IMG/VR virus record: IMGVR_UViG_3300044446_000019 | Location: 1 to 64,000 of that record | Source: a virus | Length of the DNA: 64,000 nt | Direction: 5' to 3' (one strand) | Part shown: piece by piece, positions 1 to 7,204 of the stretch | How positions within the stretch are numbered: position 1 is the stretch's first letter | Layout of the letters: each line of letters opens with the position of its first letter | Program-made: the position numbers and the translations under genes | Notes under the pieces: model-generated | Database searches by the model: none | Told to the model about the DNA's origin: nothing | The model's input: only the letters and a program-made list of their open reading frames with translations

Positions 1-21
1 GCTGGTCAGGGGATCGGAGAT

Positions 22-81
22 ATCGATGAACCCCTTTAGTTTCCTGCCATTCCATCGATGAACCCCTTTAGTTTCCTGCCA
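22..81. promoter_or_regulatory. Tandem 28-bp direct repeats, operator-like
   Basis: Two exact 28-bp copies (22-49 and 54-81) separated by ttcc lie immediately upstream of the promoter at 83-111. Both contain atcgatgaaccc. Tandem sites abutting a -35 in front of regulator genes suggest repressor or activator binding. The same pair is present in the inverted copy at 57195-57254. Binding is inferred; the repeat is seen. Confidence 0.6.
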
Positions 82-82
82 C

Positions 83-111
83 TGGTACACGGGAGGGGGG
101 GGGTGTAAGGT
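83..111 (+). promoter_or_regulatory. Promoter with G-tract spacer, leaderless start
   Basis: A -35 TGGTAC (83-88), a 17-bp spacer made largely of G, and a -10 TAAGGT (106-111) end six bases before the ATG at 118, so transcription should start at or near the start codon. The same layout recurs at several other genes in the window. Confidence 0.6.
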
Positions 112-117
112 GGGAGG

Positions 118-315
118 ATGGAGATTCAAATACCAGGGGATGTACCTCTGGAAGATCACGACCGGTACGTCCAGGCCTTCTGGTTGGGCTACCGGTTCGT
201 CCGGCTGTACCCGGAGACCTTGAGCATGGATGTGGACACCATTCGCATCAAAAGGGACATCTGGCCCGAAGCGTATGACGCTGGAGTGTCAGCGGCGTGG
301 AAGAAGAAGAAGTAA
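118..315 (+). CDS. Small hypothetical protein, first gene of left operon
   Basis: 65 residues, not recognised. Acidic N-terminal half, aromatic-rich centre (QAFWLGYRFVRLYP), Lys-rich C-terminus (WKKKK). The start is the ATG six bases after the -10, and the next gene's ATG follows its TAA directly (TAAATG), indicating co-transcription with the Xre-type regulator. It occupies the position that the Xre-like gene at 57158 occupies at the other inverted-repeat copy. Confidence 0.6.
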   Translation: MEIQIPGDVPLEDHDRYVQAFWLGYRFVRLYPETLSMDVDTIRIKRDIWPEAYDAGVSAAWKKKK

Positions 316-579
316 ATGGACGAGCCCACCCCCGACTTCCGAGCTGCTCGTCTGGCCCGAGGGATGTCTCAGTCTGATCTTGCTGAACTGATCGGTGTCA
401 GTAAGCAGGCCGTCTCACAATATGAGAACAGGATCAACTTTCCATCAGTGTCCACATTGGAATTGATGGGGATTGCCCTCGGTCAGGACTACTTCGAATA
501 CGAGGAGAGGTGTTCAAGATCTACGGGAAACAGGCTCCGCACCCTATCCAATATGAGGTCATCCAGATCAACTGGTTGA
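316..579 (+). CDS. Xre/Cro-type helix-turn-helix regulator
   Basis: 87 residues with an HTH_3 domain at roughly 7-60: the segment from LARGMSQSDLAELIG through VSKQAVSQYENR is a canonical five-helix Cro/Xre fold. It probably binds DNA as a dimer and may control its own promoter, which carries tandem 28-bp repeats. The C-terminal 20 residues (Ser/Arg-rich) overlap the next gene and may be poorly conserved. Confidence 0.8.
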   Translation: MDEPTPDFRAARLARGMSQSDLAELIGVSKQAVSQYENRINFPSVSTLELMGIALGQDYFEYEERCSRSTGNRLRTLSNMRSSRSTG

Positions 580-788
580 TCTGCCTTGTTCAACGGGTTT
601 CACCGGTAGACGGCTATCGCGACACCCTGCGCTGGTTCACGAAGCTCAAACGAGCCGAAGCCTGCGCACAAGGTCTCGCCGCTGGAACTTGGACCCAGCG
701 AGGACCCATCATGGCAGTGTTTACCCAACCCACCCCTCTGGAGGTATCAAATGACACAACCCAGCACATCCCCGCAGTTTCCTATTGA
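510..788 (+). CDS. Hypothetical protein overlapping flanking genes
   Basis: 92 residues from a GTG preceded by gaggaga. Not recognised. The central segment (VDGYRDTLRWFTKLKRAEA) looks like a genuine amphipathic coding stretch. It overlaps the regulator's 3' end by 70 bases and the first DUF6197 gene by 38 bases; one of the overlapping ends may be mis-set. The alternative is a short read-through of no function. Confidence 0.5.
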   Translation: MFKIYGKQAPHPIQYEVIQINWLICLVQRVSPVDGYRDTLRWFTKLKRAEACAQGLAAGTWTQRGPIMAVFTQPTPLEVSNDTTQHIPAVSY

Positions 789-1065
789 TCCCGCCGACAT
801 CCTGGAAGCAGCAGCCGACCTCCTGGAGACCAAAGGTTGGATCCAGGGCAGGTCGAAAAACGAAAACGGCTACTGCGCTATGGGAGCCATCAGTGAAGCC
901 TCCGGTCACAACTATCATCGAATTCTTGCCACCCTCCCAGTTATCGAGATGTGGGCAGCGGCCCTGGTTCATTGGAACGACCAGGAGACCCGCACGGCTG
1001 ATCAAGTCATCGACCTAATGAAGCACGCCGCCAAGGACCTACGTAACCGGAAGGAACCAGTGTGA
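751..1065 (+). CDS. DUF6197 family protein, paralogue 1
   Basis: 104 residues with the DUF6197 pattern: PADILEAAADLLETKGWIQG at the N-terminus, YCAMGAI in the middle, then WND and TADQVIDLMKHAAKDLRN at the C-terminus. The family is common in actinobacteria and their phages and has no established biochemical role. First of four tandem paralogues, each overlapping the next by 4 bases, so translation is likely coupled. Confidence 0.85.
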   Translation: MTQPSTSPQFPIDPADILEAAADLLETKGWIQGRSKNENGYCAMGAISEASGHNYHRILATLPVIEMWAAALVHWNDQETRTADQVIDLMKHAAKDLRNRKEPV

Positions 1066-1448
1066 ATGAGCGTCTTACTGACCCCGCCGACATCCTGGAA
1101 GCGGCAGCTGACCTGCTGGTCAGTGAAGGTTGGTGCCAGGGTGCCTTTTACCGAGACGAGAAAGGTATGGCTCACGGCAATCTCAGTGAGGCGGTTTCAT
1201 TCTGTGCCATGGGCGCGATCCGCATGGTCTCCGGTGTGTACAACCTGGACGGGGAAATAGGTTTCGATGAATCCCGTGCAGCACGTGAAGCACGGGCCGT
1301 TCTCCATGCTGGCTTGAACCGGCCTGTTCCTGGCTTGAACCGGCCTGTTCCTGCCTGGAATGACGAGGCCGGTCGCACTGCCGACGAGGTTGTCGATGCC
1401 ATGAGGCATGCAGCCAAGGATTTCCGTAACCGAAGGGAAGCAGCGTGA
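1062..1448 (+). CDS. DUF6197 family protein, paralogue 2
   Basis: 128 residues from a GTG overlapping the previous TGA (GTGTGA). It carries ADILEAAADLLVSEGWCQG, FCAMGAI and ADEVVDAMRHAAKDFRN. It is longer than its neighbours partly because of an in-frame tandem duplication of seven codons (GLNRPVP twice), encoded at 1311-1352, just before the conserved WND. Confidence 0.85.
   Translation: MNERLTDPADILEAAADLLVSEGWCQGAFYRDEKGMAHGNLSEAVSFCAMGAIRMVSGVYNLDGEIGFDESRAAREARAVLHAGLNRPVPGLNRPVPAWNDEAGRTADEVVDAMRHAAKDFRNRREAA
1311..1352 (+). repeat. Tandem 21-bp in-frame duplication
   Basis: Two exact adjacent 21-bp copies (1311-1331, 1332-1352) inside the second DUF6197 gene add one heptapeptide repeat. 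Perfect identity suggests a recent slippage event. Confidence 0.95.
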
Positions 1449-1825
1449 ACAACTACCCCACCGACCTAGCTGACATCCTCGAAAAAGCTGTCGAAATCTT
1501 GGAAACGGATGGTTGGGTCCAGGACGCCTATCGCACGGATCCGGACCTCGACACCGGGCGCCGGGCGCATTGTGCCGTCGGAGCGATTCGACAGGCGACC
1601 GGTTTCTATCGGTGGATTGATGTTGCCGAGAATGGTGAGGAGCTGCCTTCTCGTTGGGTAGATGACCAACGGGATCGATCGTTGGTTACAGATTCCGCGA
1701 TCAACGTTATCGAGGTCGAAGATCTGATCAGCTACAACGATGACGTAGGCACCAAGGCTGAAGATGTCATCAACCTACTCAAGCATGCGGCCAAGGACCT
1801 GCGGAACCAAAAGGAAGTAGCGTGA
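1445..1825 (+). CDS. DUF6197 family protein, paralogue 3
   Basis: 126 residues from a GTG overlapping the previous stop. It contains LADILEKAVEILETDGWVQD, CAVGAIRQATGF and a C-terminal AEDVINLLKHAAKDLRN. It keeps the family's length and motif order but has a divergent middle. Function unknown; the array implies diversification after duplication. Confidence 0.82.
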   Translation: MNNYPTDLADILEKAVEILETDGWVQDAYRTDPDLDTGRRAHCAVGAIRQATGFYRWIDVAENGEELPSRWVDDQRDRSLVTDSAINVIEVEDLISYNDDVGTKAEDVINLLKHAAKDLRNQKEVA

Positions 1826-2187
1826 AGGATGACTTTGCGGGAGCAGCGGACATCCTGGAGGCAGCCGCCGGCCTCCTAGAGGCCGTGGGTCACTGTAAGC
1901 ATGCCTCCTGCGAGGTGGATGCCGACGAAAACGTTACTGCTTACTGTGCCCTGGGTTCAGTGAACGTGGCCGCTCTTGAAATCTGCGGACTCGGATTCTG
2001 GAACGTTTGGCTACCTCTCAGGATCGTCTTTGATTCGGTGAAGGTGGAGCTGTGGGGCAATCCGTTGCTAGACGATATGGAGATAGCCGACTGGAACGAT
2101 GACCCCGAACGGGAGCCTTCCGACGTCATTGATCTGTTCAAGCAGGTAGCCAAAGATCTACGCAACGTGCAGAAACAACCTGAGTGA
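1822..2187 (+). CDS. DUF6197 family protein, paralogue 4
   Basis: 121 residues from a GTG overlapping the previous TGA. Most divergent of the four: GAADILEAAAGLLEAVGHCK, YCALGSVNVAAL, then DWNDDPEREPSDVIDLFKQ. The CAxG core and the C-terminal VIDL-KDLRN helix are kept. Last gene before an intrinsic terminator. Confidence 0.8.
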   Translation: MKDDFAGAADILEAAAGLLEAVGHCKHASCEVDADENVTAYCALGSVNVAALEICGLGFWNVWLPLRIVFDSVKVELWGNPLLDDMEIADWNDDPEREPSDVIDLFKQVAKDLRNVQKQPE

Positions 2188-2204
2188 CCGATTCGATTGA
2201 TGAG

Positions 2205-2237
2205 ACCCAGGATTTCCCCAGGGAGTCCTGGGTTTTT
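2205..2237 (+). terminator. Intrinsic terminator after DUF6197 array
   Basis: An 8-bp stem (acccagga / tcctgggt, 2205-2212 and 2226-2233) is followed by a run of T, closing the 118-2187 operon. Confidence 0.8.
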
Positions 2238-2353
2238 CTCGTCAGACGGGTCGATCATGACTCATACTTGATCAGCAGAGGGGGGGAGGTCTCCCTGGTA
2301 GACGCAACCACTCTCAAGTACTTGATTGGGAAACTATTGAAAGGTCAAACACC

Positions 2354-2659
2354 ATGAACCCTGACATGCCAACCTGGCAGAAGCTGCTCTGGGAAGAACT
2401 CGACACCCAGTCAGCAGACAAGCAGTTCGTCACTGCCGGCGAATGGATCAACAACATCACCCGGGTCCTACTGCCTGAGCTAGGAATCCGCCGCCGCGAA
2501 AACGTCCTCACGCTCCTCGCCCAAGACGGGGCCAACATCGCTACCGTCGCTGGTGAACTGGGCATGCGCCGCACCACCATCTCCAGACTGGTGGACGAGG
2601 GCCGCAGCTCCAGGAAGCAGGCCAGTCTTCGGCGACTCGAACCTGAACAAGCGGCTTAG
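2354..2659 (+). CDS. Helix-turn-helix DNA-binding protein
   Basis: 101 residues. The C-terminal half reads IATVAGELGMRRTTISRLVDEG, a recognisable HTH of the sigma-region-4 or resolvase type; the N-terminal half is helical and acidic, ending in LLPELGIRRREN. Start ATG preceded by gaaagg. Monocistronic, between a terminator and a promoter. Probably a small transcription factor; the target is unknown. Confidence 0.65.
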   Translation: MNPDMPTWQKLLWEELDTQSADKQFVTAGEWINNITRVLLPELGIRRRENVLTLLAQDGANIATVAGELGMRRTTISRLVDEGRSSRKQASLRRLEPEQAA

Positions 2660-2669
2660 AAAGAAGGGG

Positions 2670-2699
2670 TTGCCACTACCCCACCCCTCCCTGTAGTCT
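2670..2699 (+). promoter_or_regulatory. Predicted promoter with C-tract spacer
   Basis: TTGCCA (2670-2675), an 18-bp pyrimidine-rich spacer containing ccccacccctccc, and TAGTCT (2694-2699). The spacer is the strand complement of the G-tract spacers seen at other promoters here. Confidence 0.5.
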
Positions 2700-2725
2700 G
2701 GGGTCATTCAGGCCCAACAGACAGG

Positions 2726-2768
2726 CTGGACCCGGCAGGTCGACGCCCACAATCCCTGCCGGGTCCAG
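2726..2768 (+). other. Leader hairpin
   Basis: A perfect 14-bp stem (2726-2739 with 2755-2768) lies between the promoter and the gene at 2785, whose ribosome site gaggag follows within six bases. It could modulate translation or RNA stability; there is no T run, so it is not a classic terminator. Confidence 0.6.
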
Positions 2769-2784
2769 TGCACGAGGAGACATT

Positions 2785-2952
2785 ATGAAGCGTCCCCGCC
2801 TTCGTAGGGCGGACGAGTACGACGTTGTCTTGGCCCGCCACTGGTACTGCTATCTCCAGCGGGCTGGCGCCACGTCCAATATCAAGCGACGCATCCGTCG
2901 CCGTGAACGCCAGCAGGGGAAGGTAGAAACTCGTGAGAGAACCCTTGACTGA
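2785..2952 (+). CDS. Small arginine-rich hypothetical protein
   Basis: 55 residues, ATG six bases after gaggag. Strongly basic (RPRLRRADEY near the start, IKRRIRRRERQQGK in the second half) with aromatic residues WYCY in the centre. It could be a nucleic-acid-binding peptide. Overlaps the following gene by 20 bases. Confidence 0.6.
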   Translation: MKRPRLRRADEYDVVLARHWYCYLQRAGATSNIKRRIRRRERQQGKVETRERTLD

Positions 2953-3241
2953 GATCGCCTGGAAGGCGATCTCAGTGACCCAGACCCGTGCCACGCAGCA
3001 GGGTCTGGACTTTTTTGAGGAACTGAACCGGGTTGGGCTTCTGGCCACAGAACCCCGAATTCGAGAGATCCAAGTACTTGCATTAAGGAATATGTTGGAT
3101 TATCTGGAAACTGGGCTATCGGTCACAGACCTCAACAGAACGTACCAACGTGGAAATTCCAACCCTGCGACGCCGGCCGACACGTACAACGCTGTCCTCA
3201 GCTGGATCCGTACCTACGTCAATGCCATCAGCAACGACTGA
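2933..3241 (+). CDS. Hypothetical protein
   Basis: 102 residues from a GTG inside the preceding gene. Mostly helical, without cysteines or obvious motif; the C-terminus (TYNAVLSWIRTYVNAI) is amphipathic. Not recognised. Followed by a C-rich non-coding array. Confidence 0.6.
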   Translation: MREPLTEIAWKAISVTQTRATQQGLDFFEELNRVGLLATEPRIREIQVLALRNMLDYLETGLSVTDLNRTYQRGNSNPATPADTYNAVLSWIRTYVNAISND

Positions 3242-3242
3242 T

Positions 3243-3459
3243 CCTTTCTTCTCAGGTCCTTACTGCTCGACTTACCGAACCAGGTTCAGCTCTGCTCCAC
3301 CCGACATGCCACCGCAGCTCTAGTCGTATCTGCGCCATCCGGCTCCGACGAGCCAAATCTCCTCGGCACTTCCCTCCTCCGACGAGCCAAATCTTGTCCC
3401 CCCGACCCGACGTTCCAAATCGGGCCTTGAGCAACCCCAACCATTTCGAAGGAGGATCA
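3243..3459 (+). repeat. C-rich CCGAC array 1
   Basis: Non-coding, C-rich and G-poor on the + strand, with five CCGAC pentamers. An 18-bp unit, ctccgacgagccaaatct, occurs twice (3343-3360 and 3377-3394). It ends at the ribosome site of the gene at 3460. The same motif defines the arrays at 4018, 7205 and 44040. Confidence 0.75.
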
Positions 3460-4014
3460 GTGACCTCTGTTGAGCCCTACCAGCCACCGCCGAACCGAGA
3501 CTACGCAGCTGATATGCGCAAGTATCTCGACGAGGCGCGCACCGGAGGCGACAGCTACAACGCAGTAACCGCTGCCAGAGAAATTGCTCAGAAGCTACTT
3601 CAGGACGATCGGGAGCTGTATTACGGGTGGCTCGAAGCGCACGCAGAGAGCACTATCCGTACTGCCCTCGCTGCTGCTGATGCAGCCACCCGGGCTCACG
3701 CCCGCAAGAGTCCGGCCTCTGTGTTCGCTGCCGCAGCTGTTGCTGCTGAGGCAGGTGACCCACGGCCACTACGGCAGGGATTCCTGCAAGCCGTCTACAC
3801 GGTAGACGCTGACCACAACAGAAAAGCGTTGAAGGACATGAAGGCCGAGGATCTGAACTTCGTGGCCGCGTTCTATGAGGACCGGGCCCGGAGCCATATG
3901 TTCGAGGCTGCCTTCTTCCGGGCTTTGGCCAAAAAGGTGGAAGATGGCCGGGTCGCTGACAAATTCGACAACATGACACTTTCTGAACTACATAACCAAG
4001 TCACCGGTAAATAG
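3460..4014 (+). CDS. Hypothetical helical protein
   Basis: 184 residues from a GTG six bases after gaaggagg; an in-frame ATG at 3394 lacks a ribosome site and lies in the CCGAC array, so the GTG is preferred. Alanine-rich helices dominate (SVFAAAAVAAEAGDPRPLRQ). No recognisable family. It sits alone between two CCGAC arrays, suggesting shared control with the gene at 4475. Confidence 0.7.
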   Translation: MTSVEPYQPPPNRDYAADMRKYLDEARTGGDSYNAVTAAREIAQKLLQDDRELYYGWLEAHAESTIRTALAAADAATRAHARKSPASVFAAAAVAAEAGDPRPLRQGFLQAVYTVDADHNRKALKDMKAEDLNFVAAFYEDRARSHMFEAAFFRALAKKVEDGRVADKFDNMTLSELHNQVTGK

Positions 4015-4017
4015 TCG

Positions 4018-4470
4018 ACATCTCAGGACGGCACACACCTCTACAACCCCGACCCGACAACACATGTCAACCCGGATCCAACCCGACGAGTCATAACCAA
4101 CCCACGCGCACCCGATCCGACGGGTCTACACATCCCAGGTCCTCTCTGTCCTGTACCGACGAGCCTTTTCACTTCCGTCCATCTCCAACGAGTCCATACG
4201 CCCCTAATCCGACAAGCCGTGTCAACTCCCCACAAGTCTCGACGGGTCTTCCCGAGACTCCACCATTCCGCTCTCGTCCGACCATCCACCACCCGCCAAA
4301 GCCACAACCGACAAGTCTCCACCCTCCCTTTCCGAGCCGACATCTCAGAACTCACCGCCCCCCGTCATTTCCGACAAGCCGGGTCTCCTACTTGTCGTTT
4401 CCTAACAGCTCCGACAACACACACCTGCCCCCTGCAATCCCACCCTCTCGACCACCCCATGAGGAGAAAA
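4018..4470 (+). repeat. C-rich CCGAC array 2 (largest)
   Basis: About 450 bases without a credible gene. Eleven CCGAC pentamers occur, many in the context CCGAC-R-A/G-G-Y-C (for example ccgacgagtc, ccgacaagcc, ccgacgggtc), plus TCGAC variants, at irregular spacing. The + strand is very C-rich and poor in G. It leads directly to the ribosome site of the RAMP-like gene. It could be a rut-like RNA tract, a protein-binding array, or both. Confidence 0.75.
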
Positions 4471-4474
4471 CAAA

Positions 4475-5215
4475 ATGTCCGATCGCGTATTCAGTAAATG
4501 GGACAACGAGTCCTACCCGTACCGTTTCAGGGGTCGTCTCGAACTAGGAACCCTGGTTGGTGGTGTACCCAGTGACCCGAAGGTCGCCGAGGGATGGCTG
4601 CGTTCCAAGCTACAAGACACCGACGACCGGATCCGGGAGATGGTTGCTCAGATCATGGTGGAGCGTTCCACCTCCATGGAGGAGGCCACCGAGATCGTCA
4701 ACAGTCTCAAGAACCTGAACGGTTTCAAGCACACGCCCGAGGGTGTCCTCTTCATTGAGGGGCGACAGCTCAAGGCGGCCATCAAGGAGGCCGTATCGAT
4801 TGCGGTCGCGGCAAAGAAACTGGAGATGACCGGCTGGGGTGCCACTCGTAAATGGCTCACCAACTTCCTCCCCGAGCATGTGTTCATCCTTGAAGAGACG
4901 TTGGAGATTAGCCAGTGGGCCGCGAACGGCAAAGATAAGGGGGGTGACCTGGTCAAGGTCACCAAGCCGTCGGGGATCTTCCAGCAGTTCGTGCACACTC
5001 ATCGGGGTTCCAGTATCCAGTACCAGGAATATGTGACGGGTGCGGTGGTCGAGTTCAATCTGATCTCCGACCACCCGTTCACCACCAAGGACTGGGGCAT
5101 GATCTGGACGACCGGCGAGAAGAATGGTCTGGGTGCTTCGCGTTCCCAGGGTTACGGCACCTATGGCGTGACCCTGTGGGAGAACACGGAGCCGGCAGCA
5201 AAGAAGGCTAAGTGA
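4475..5215 (+). CDS. Putative RAMP-superfamily-like protein
   Basis: 246 residues, ATG after gaggag. Two segments resemble RAMP (Cas5/6/7-type RRM-like) proteins: FIEGRQLKAAIKEA at 93-106, like the 'GxxLKGxxREA' helix of Csm3/Cmr-type subunits, and NGLGASRSQGYG at 218-229, like the glycine-rich loop. The N-terminal RFRGRLELGTL could be beta-1 of a ferredoxin-like fold. If correct, RNA binding is likely. No other cas gene is nearby. The resemblance is by motif only and could be coincidental. Confidence 0.4.
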   Translation: MSDRVFSKWDNESYPYRFRGRLELGTLVGGVPSDPKVAEGWLRSKLQDTDDRIREMVAQIMVERSTSMEEATEIVNSLKNLNGFKHTPEGVLFIEGRQLKAAIKEAVSIAVAAKKLEMTGWGATRKWLTNFLPEHVFILEETLEISQWAANGKDKGGDLVKVTKPSGIFQQFVHTHRGSSIQYQEYVTGAVVEFNLISDHPFTTKDWGMIWTTGEKNGLGASRSQGYGTYGVTLWENTEPAAKKAK

Positions 5216-5478
5216 CGACTCGCCCCGGGTCCAAATATGGGCCCGGGGCCCCTTATCGTTCCGAAAGCATCCGTGACCTGGTCACCTATAGCCGGGGCTA
5301 CATCTTGGCTCTGGAAGACGTTTTGCAGGACAACACCATGATTTCCGAGACCCAGCCTGGGTATCGGCCACCATGGCAGCTCATTCAGAAGATTGAGAAG
5401 ACTCTCAGGGATGCGAGGCGCACGTTGGAAATCCTGCTCCACGATCAGGAAGCTGGGGGCTACCCTGATGAACCCTAA
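5212..5478 (+). CDS. Hypothetical protein
   Basis: 88 residues from a GTG overlapping the previous stop (GTGA), so translationally coupled to the RAMP-like gene. The C-terminal half is a long charged helix (IQKIEKTLRDARRTLEILL). Not recognised. Confidence 0.65.
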   Translation: MTTRPGSKYGPGAPYRSESIRDLVTYSRGYILALEDVLQDNTMISETQPGYRPPWQLIQKIEKTLRDARRTLEILLHDQEAGGYPDEP

Positions 5479-5761
5479 ACGCTTCTGGTACTACAGCCCC
5501 TTGAGCTACCGCCCACGTTGGTGGAACATGCTCGGAGTTCCTCATCTAGGTGAGGACGAGTACGGTCGCCGGACCCTCGTTGAAGGATCTTTCCTCACTG
5601 GCTATCTGGTGTGGGCGTTCAAGACCTGTCAGTGTGAAGACTGCGTTGACATCAGGTACGAGACCCAACTGGATGAGCAGTACGAGGTACTGAAGGAGAA
5701 ATATGGCCAGGAGTTGGCTGATGAGGTTCGTCTGCGAGAGTTGCAGAAACGGCGAGCATGA
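5468..5761 (+). CDS. Hypothetical protein with CxCxxC motif
   Basis: 97 residues from the ATG at 5468, overlapping the preceding stop by 11 bases. N-terminus is aromatic-rich (FWYYSPLSYRPRWWN); the middle has CQCEDC, a possible metal site; the C-terminus is a charged helix (DEQYEVLKEKYGQELADEV). Not recognised. Confidence 0.65.
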   Translation: MNPKRFWYYSPLSYRPRWWNMLGVPHLGEDEYGRRTLVEGSFLTGYLVWAFKTCQCEDCVDIRYETQLDEQYEVLKEKYGQELADEVRLRELQKRRA

Positions 5762-6033
5762 CCCGTGCCGTGGCGGCAGCTGGTGCGATTGCCACCACCG
5801 TGCTCCCCGGTAACCTCCGCTGCGACAACTTCCCCGAGTGTAGATCTGAGCTGTTTGGTCAAGGCAATGTGACCTTGACCGACGACCGGGCCCGCGCTCG
5901 GGGTTGGCATATCTATCCGTGGTCGGCTAAGTCCACTGAGGCCCGTCATGTGCTGTGCAAGGACTGCGTTGGCCGACGCATGCGACTGGCCCCAGCGCCG
6001 GAAACCCTGTCCGGACAAGAGGAGCTGTTCTGA
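5758..6033 (+). CDS. Small zinc-ribbon-like protein
   Basis: 91 residues; ATG overlaps the previous TGA. Four cysteines arranged as CDNFPEC and CKDC, separated by about 40 residues, suggest a zinc knuckle. Such small Cys4 proteins are common in actinophages, usually without known function. Confidence 0.65.
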   Translation: MTRAVAAAGAIATTVLPGNLRCDNFPECRSELFGQGNVTLTDDRARARGWHIYPWSAKSTEARHVLCKDCVGRRMRLAPAPETLSGQEELF

Positions 6034-6104
6034 TGCCGGGGCCACGTTCATGTCGCTGATCATGGGTTTCTTCCTGGTCACCTGTGGTTGACTCCTCTTC
6101 GATG

Positions 6105-6133
6105 TTGTCACCTACCCCTCCCTGGGGTAACAA
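6105..6133 (+). promoter_or_regulatory. Promoter with C-tract spacer
   Basis: TTGTCA (6105-6110), 17-bp spacer cctacccctccctgggg, TAACAA (6128-6133). The gene at 6159 has a proper aaggag ribosome site, so this transcript has a short leader. Confidence 0.65.
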
Positions 6134-6158
6134 TGGGAGGTACCTAGAAGGAGACAAC

Positions 6159-6482
6159 ATGTCACTGAACGATCTGGCCCTCCAGAACCTGCAACAGCCC
6201 TTCGGCCAGGAAGATCTCGCTGAACTGGGTGCCTCGCTGGCGATGGAGGGCTTCACTCGTGAGCAGGCCCGCAACCTGATCAATTTGGCTCAGCACATCG
6301 CGATGCAGACCACCCTGAACCTGGCCCCGCAGATGCTGGAGCAGGTCCGGGCGATCAATGCGGCGCGGTTGCAGAACATTTACACCCAGATCCGGATGTT
6401 GCCCAATATGGCTGGTTACGTCTCCCGTGACCGGGTTTTGCAGATTGTTCAGGGCATAACCAACACGCCACCCCGAACCTAA
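6159..6482 (+). CDS. Hypothetical helical protein
   Basis: 107 residues, ATG after aaggag. All-helical, rich in Gln and Leu (LALQNLQQPFGQEDLAELG). Not recognised; first gene of a three-gene unit ending at 7140. Confidence 0.65.
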   Translation: MSLNDLALQNLQQPFGQEDLAELGASLAMEGFTREQARNLINLAQHIAMQTTLNLAPQMLEQVRAINAARLQNIYTQIRMLPNMAGYVSRDRVLQIVQGITNTPPRT

Positions 6483-6490
6483 GGAAACCT

Positions 6491-6937
6491 ATGCAGTTCT
6501 CTCGAATGAACACCAAGCTTCTGACCGATGGCGATGAGGTGGAGATGCTCTCCATGCTTCGGGCACTTAAGCAGGTAGTCGCCGAAGCCGGCCCTGACTA
6601 CGTTTACCAGAGAAAGGTTGTGGATGGCTTCAACGCCAACCAACCTGCCTGTGTCTATGTGTTCCAGGGTGAGCCCGACTGTCTCGCCGGCCGCGTCCTC
6701 GCCAGAATGGGGGTCAGTACCGAGACCCTTGCAATCTGGGAAGGCAAGCGTTGCACCCAGATGAGTCCGGTCATCTCGACACCACCGGGACTGGGGGTGC
6801 TGCCAATCCATCTGTCCTATCCCACTCTGAACGTCCTGAGTGTGGCTCAGGACGCCCAGGATGCTGGTAAAACCTGGGCCAATGCCCTTGGAACCGCCCG
6901 TGAATTTGCCAGTATCCATTACGGAGTAAAGGTCTAA
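6491..6937 (+). CDS. Hypothetical protein
   Basis: 148 residues following the previous gene after eight bases. Alternating strands and helices, no recognised motif. Its stop overlaps the next start (TAATG). Confidence 0.65.
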   Translation: MQFSRMNTKLLTDGDEVEMLSMLRALKQVVAEAGPDYVYQRKVVDGFNANQPACVYVFQGEPDCLAGRVLARMGVSTETLAIWEGKRCTQMSPVISTPPGLGVLPIHLSYPTLNVLSVAQDAQDAGKTWANALGTAREFASIHYGVKV

Positions 6938-7140
6938 TGAACAAGAAGCTTGTACTACTCGCCGTCGCGGGTGTGGGTGTTGCGGGGTATGTGTTCCGCA
7001 ACGAAATCAGGACCAAGGTTCAGGAAGCTATGGAAGGTCTCAGTGAGACTGACATCGTCCAGAGTGCCCTGCTAGCCAGGTTGAACGAGAACGGGAACAT
7101 CAATCTGTTGATCGATGACCCTGATCCTGGGGAACGATAG
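6937..7140 (+). CDS. Small membrane-anchored protein
   Basis: 67 residues. One predicted transmembrane segment at about 4-20 (LVLLAVAGVGVAGYVF) preceded by MNKK, then a soluble acidic tail ending DDPDPGER. Last gene before a very strong hairpin. Role unknown. Confidence 0.65.
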   Translation: MNKKLVLLAVAGVGVAGYVFRNEIRTKVQEAMEGLSETDIVQSALLARLNENGNINLLIDDPDPGER

Positions 7141-7146
7141 TTAGAC

Positions 7147-7204
7147 ACGGAGGTCCAGTGTGTCGGGGAGACACGTCCCCGGGAAGACCACACTGGGCCT
7201 CCGT
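7147..7204 (+). terminator. Long nested hairpin, probable terminator
   Basis: A 16-bp stem with a single G-T pair (7147-7162 with 7189-7204) encloses a second stem, cgggg/ccccg. There is no T run, so this may be an RNA-stabilising or Rho-associated 3' end rather than an intrinsic terminator. Array 3 follows. Confidence 0.6.

Larger units (their letters stand above)
1..121. repeat. Inverted repeat IR1, left copy
   Basis: These 121 bases are an exact reverse complement of 57155-57275 (base i pairs with 57276-i). Identity stops at base 121, one codon into the adjacent genes, so each copy carries the same promoter and operator-like repeats and fires into a different gene (118 on +, 57158 on -). 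The repeat begins exactly at base 1, so it may be a real inverted duplication or the end of a collapsed repeat in an assembly. Confidence 0.95.

Noticed and set aside
3243-4470. CCGAC arrays as CRISPR
   Set aside because: Repeats are only 5-10 bases conserved, irregularly spaced, without unique equal-length spacers or cas1/cas2.
4041-4497. Open frames across array 2
   Set aside because: Low-complexity translations on both strands, no ribosome site; the region is better explained as a non-coding repeat array.
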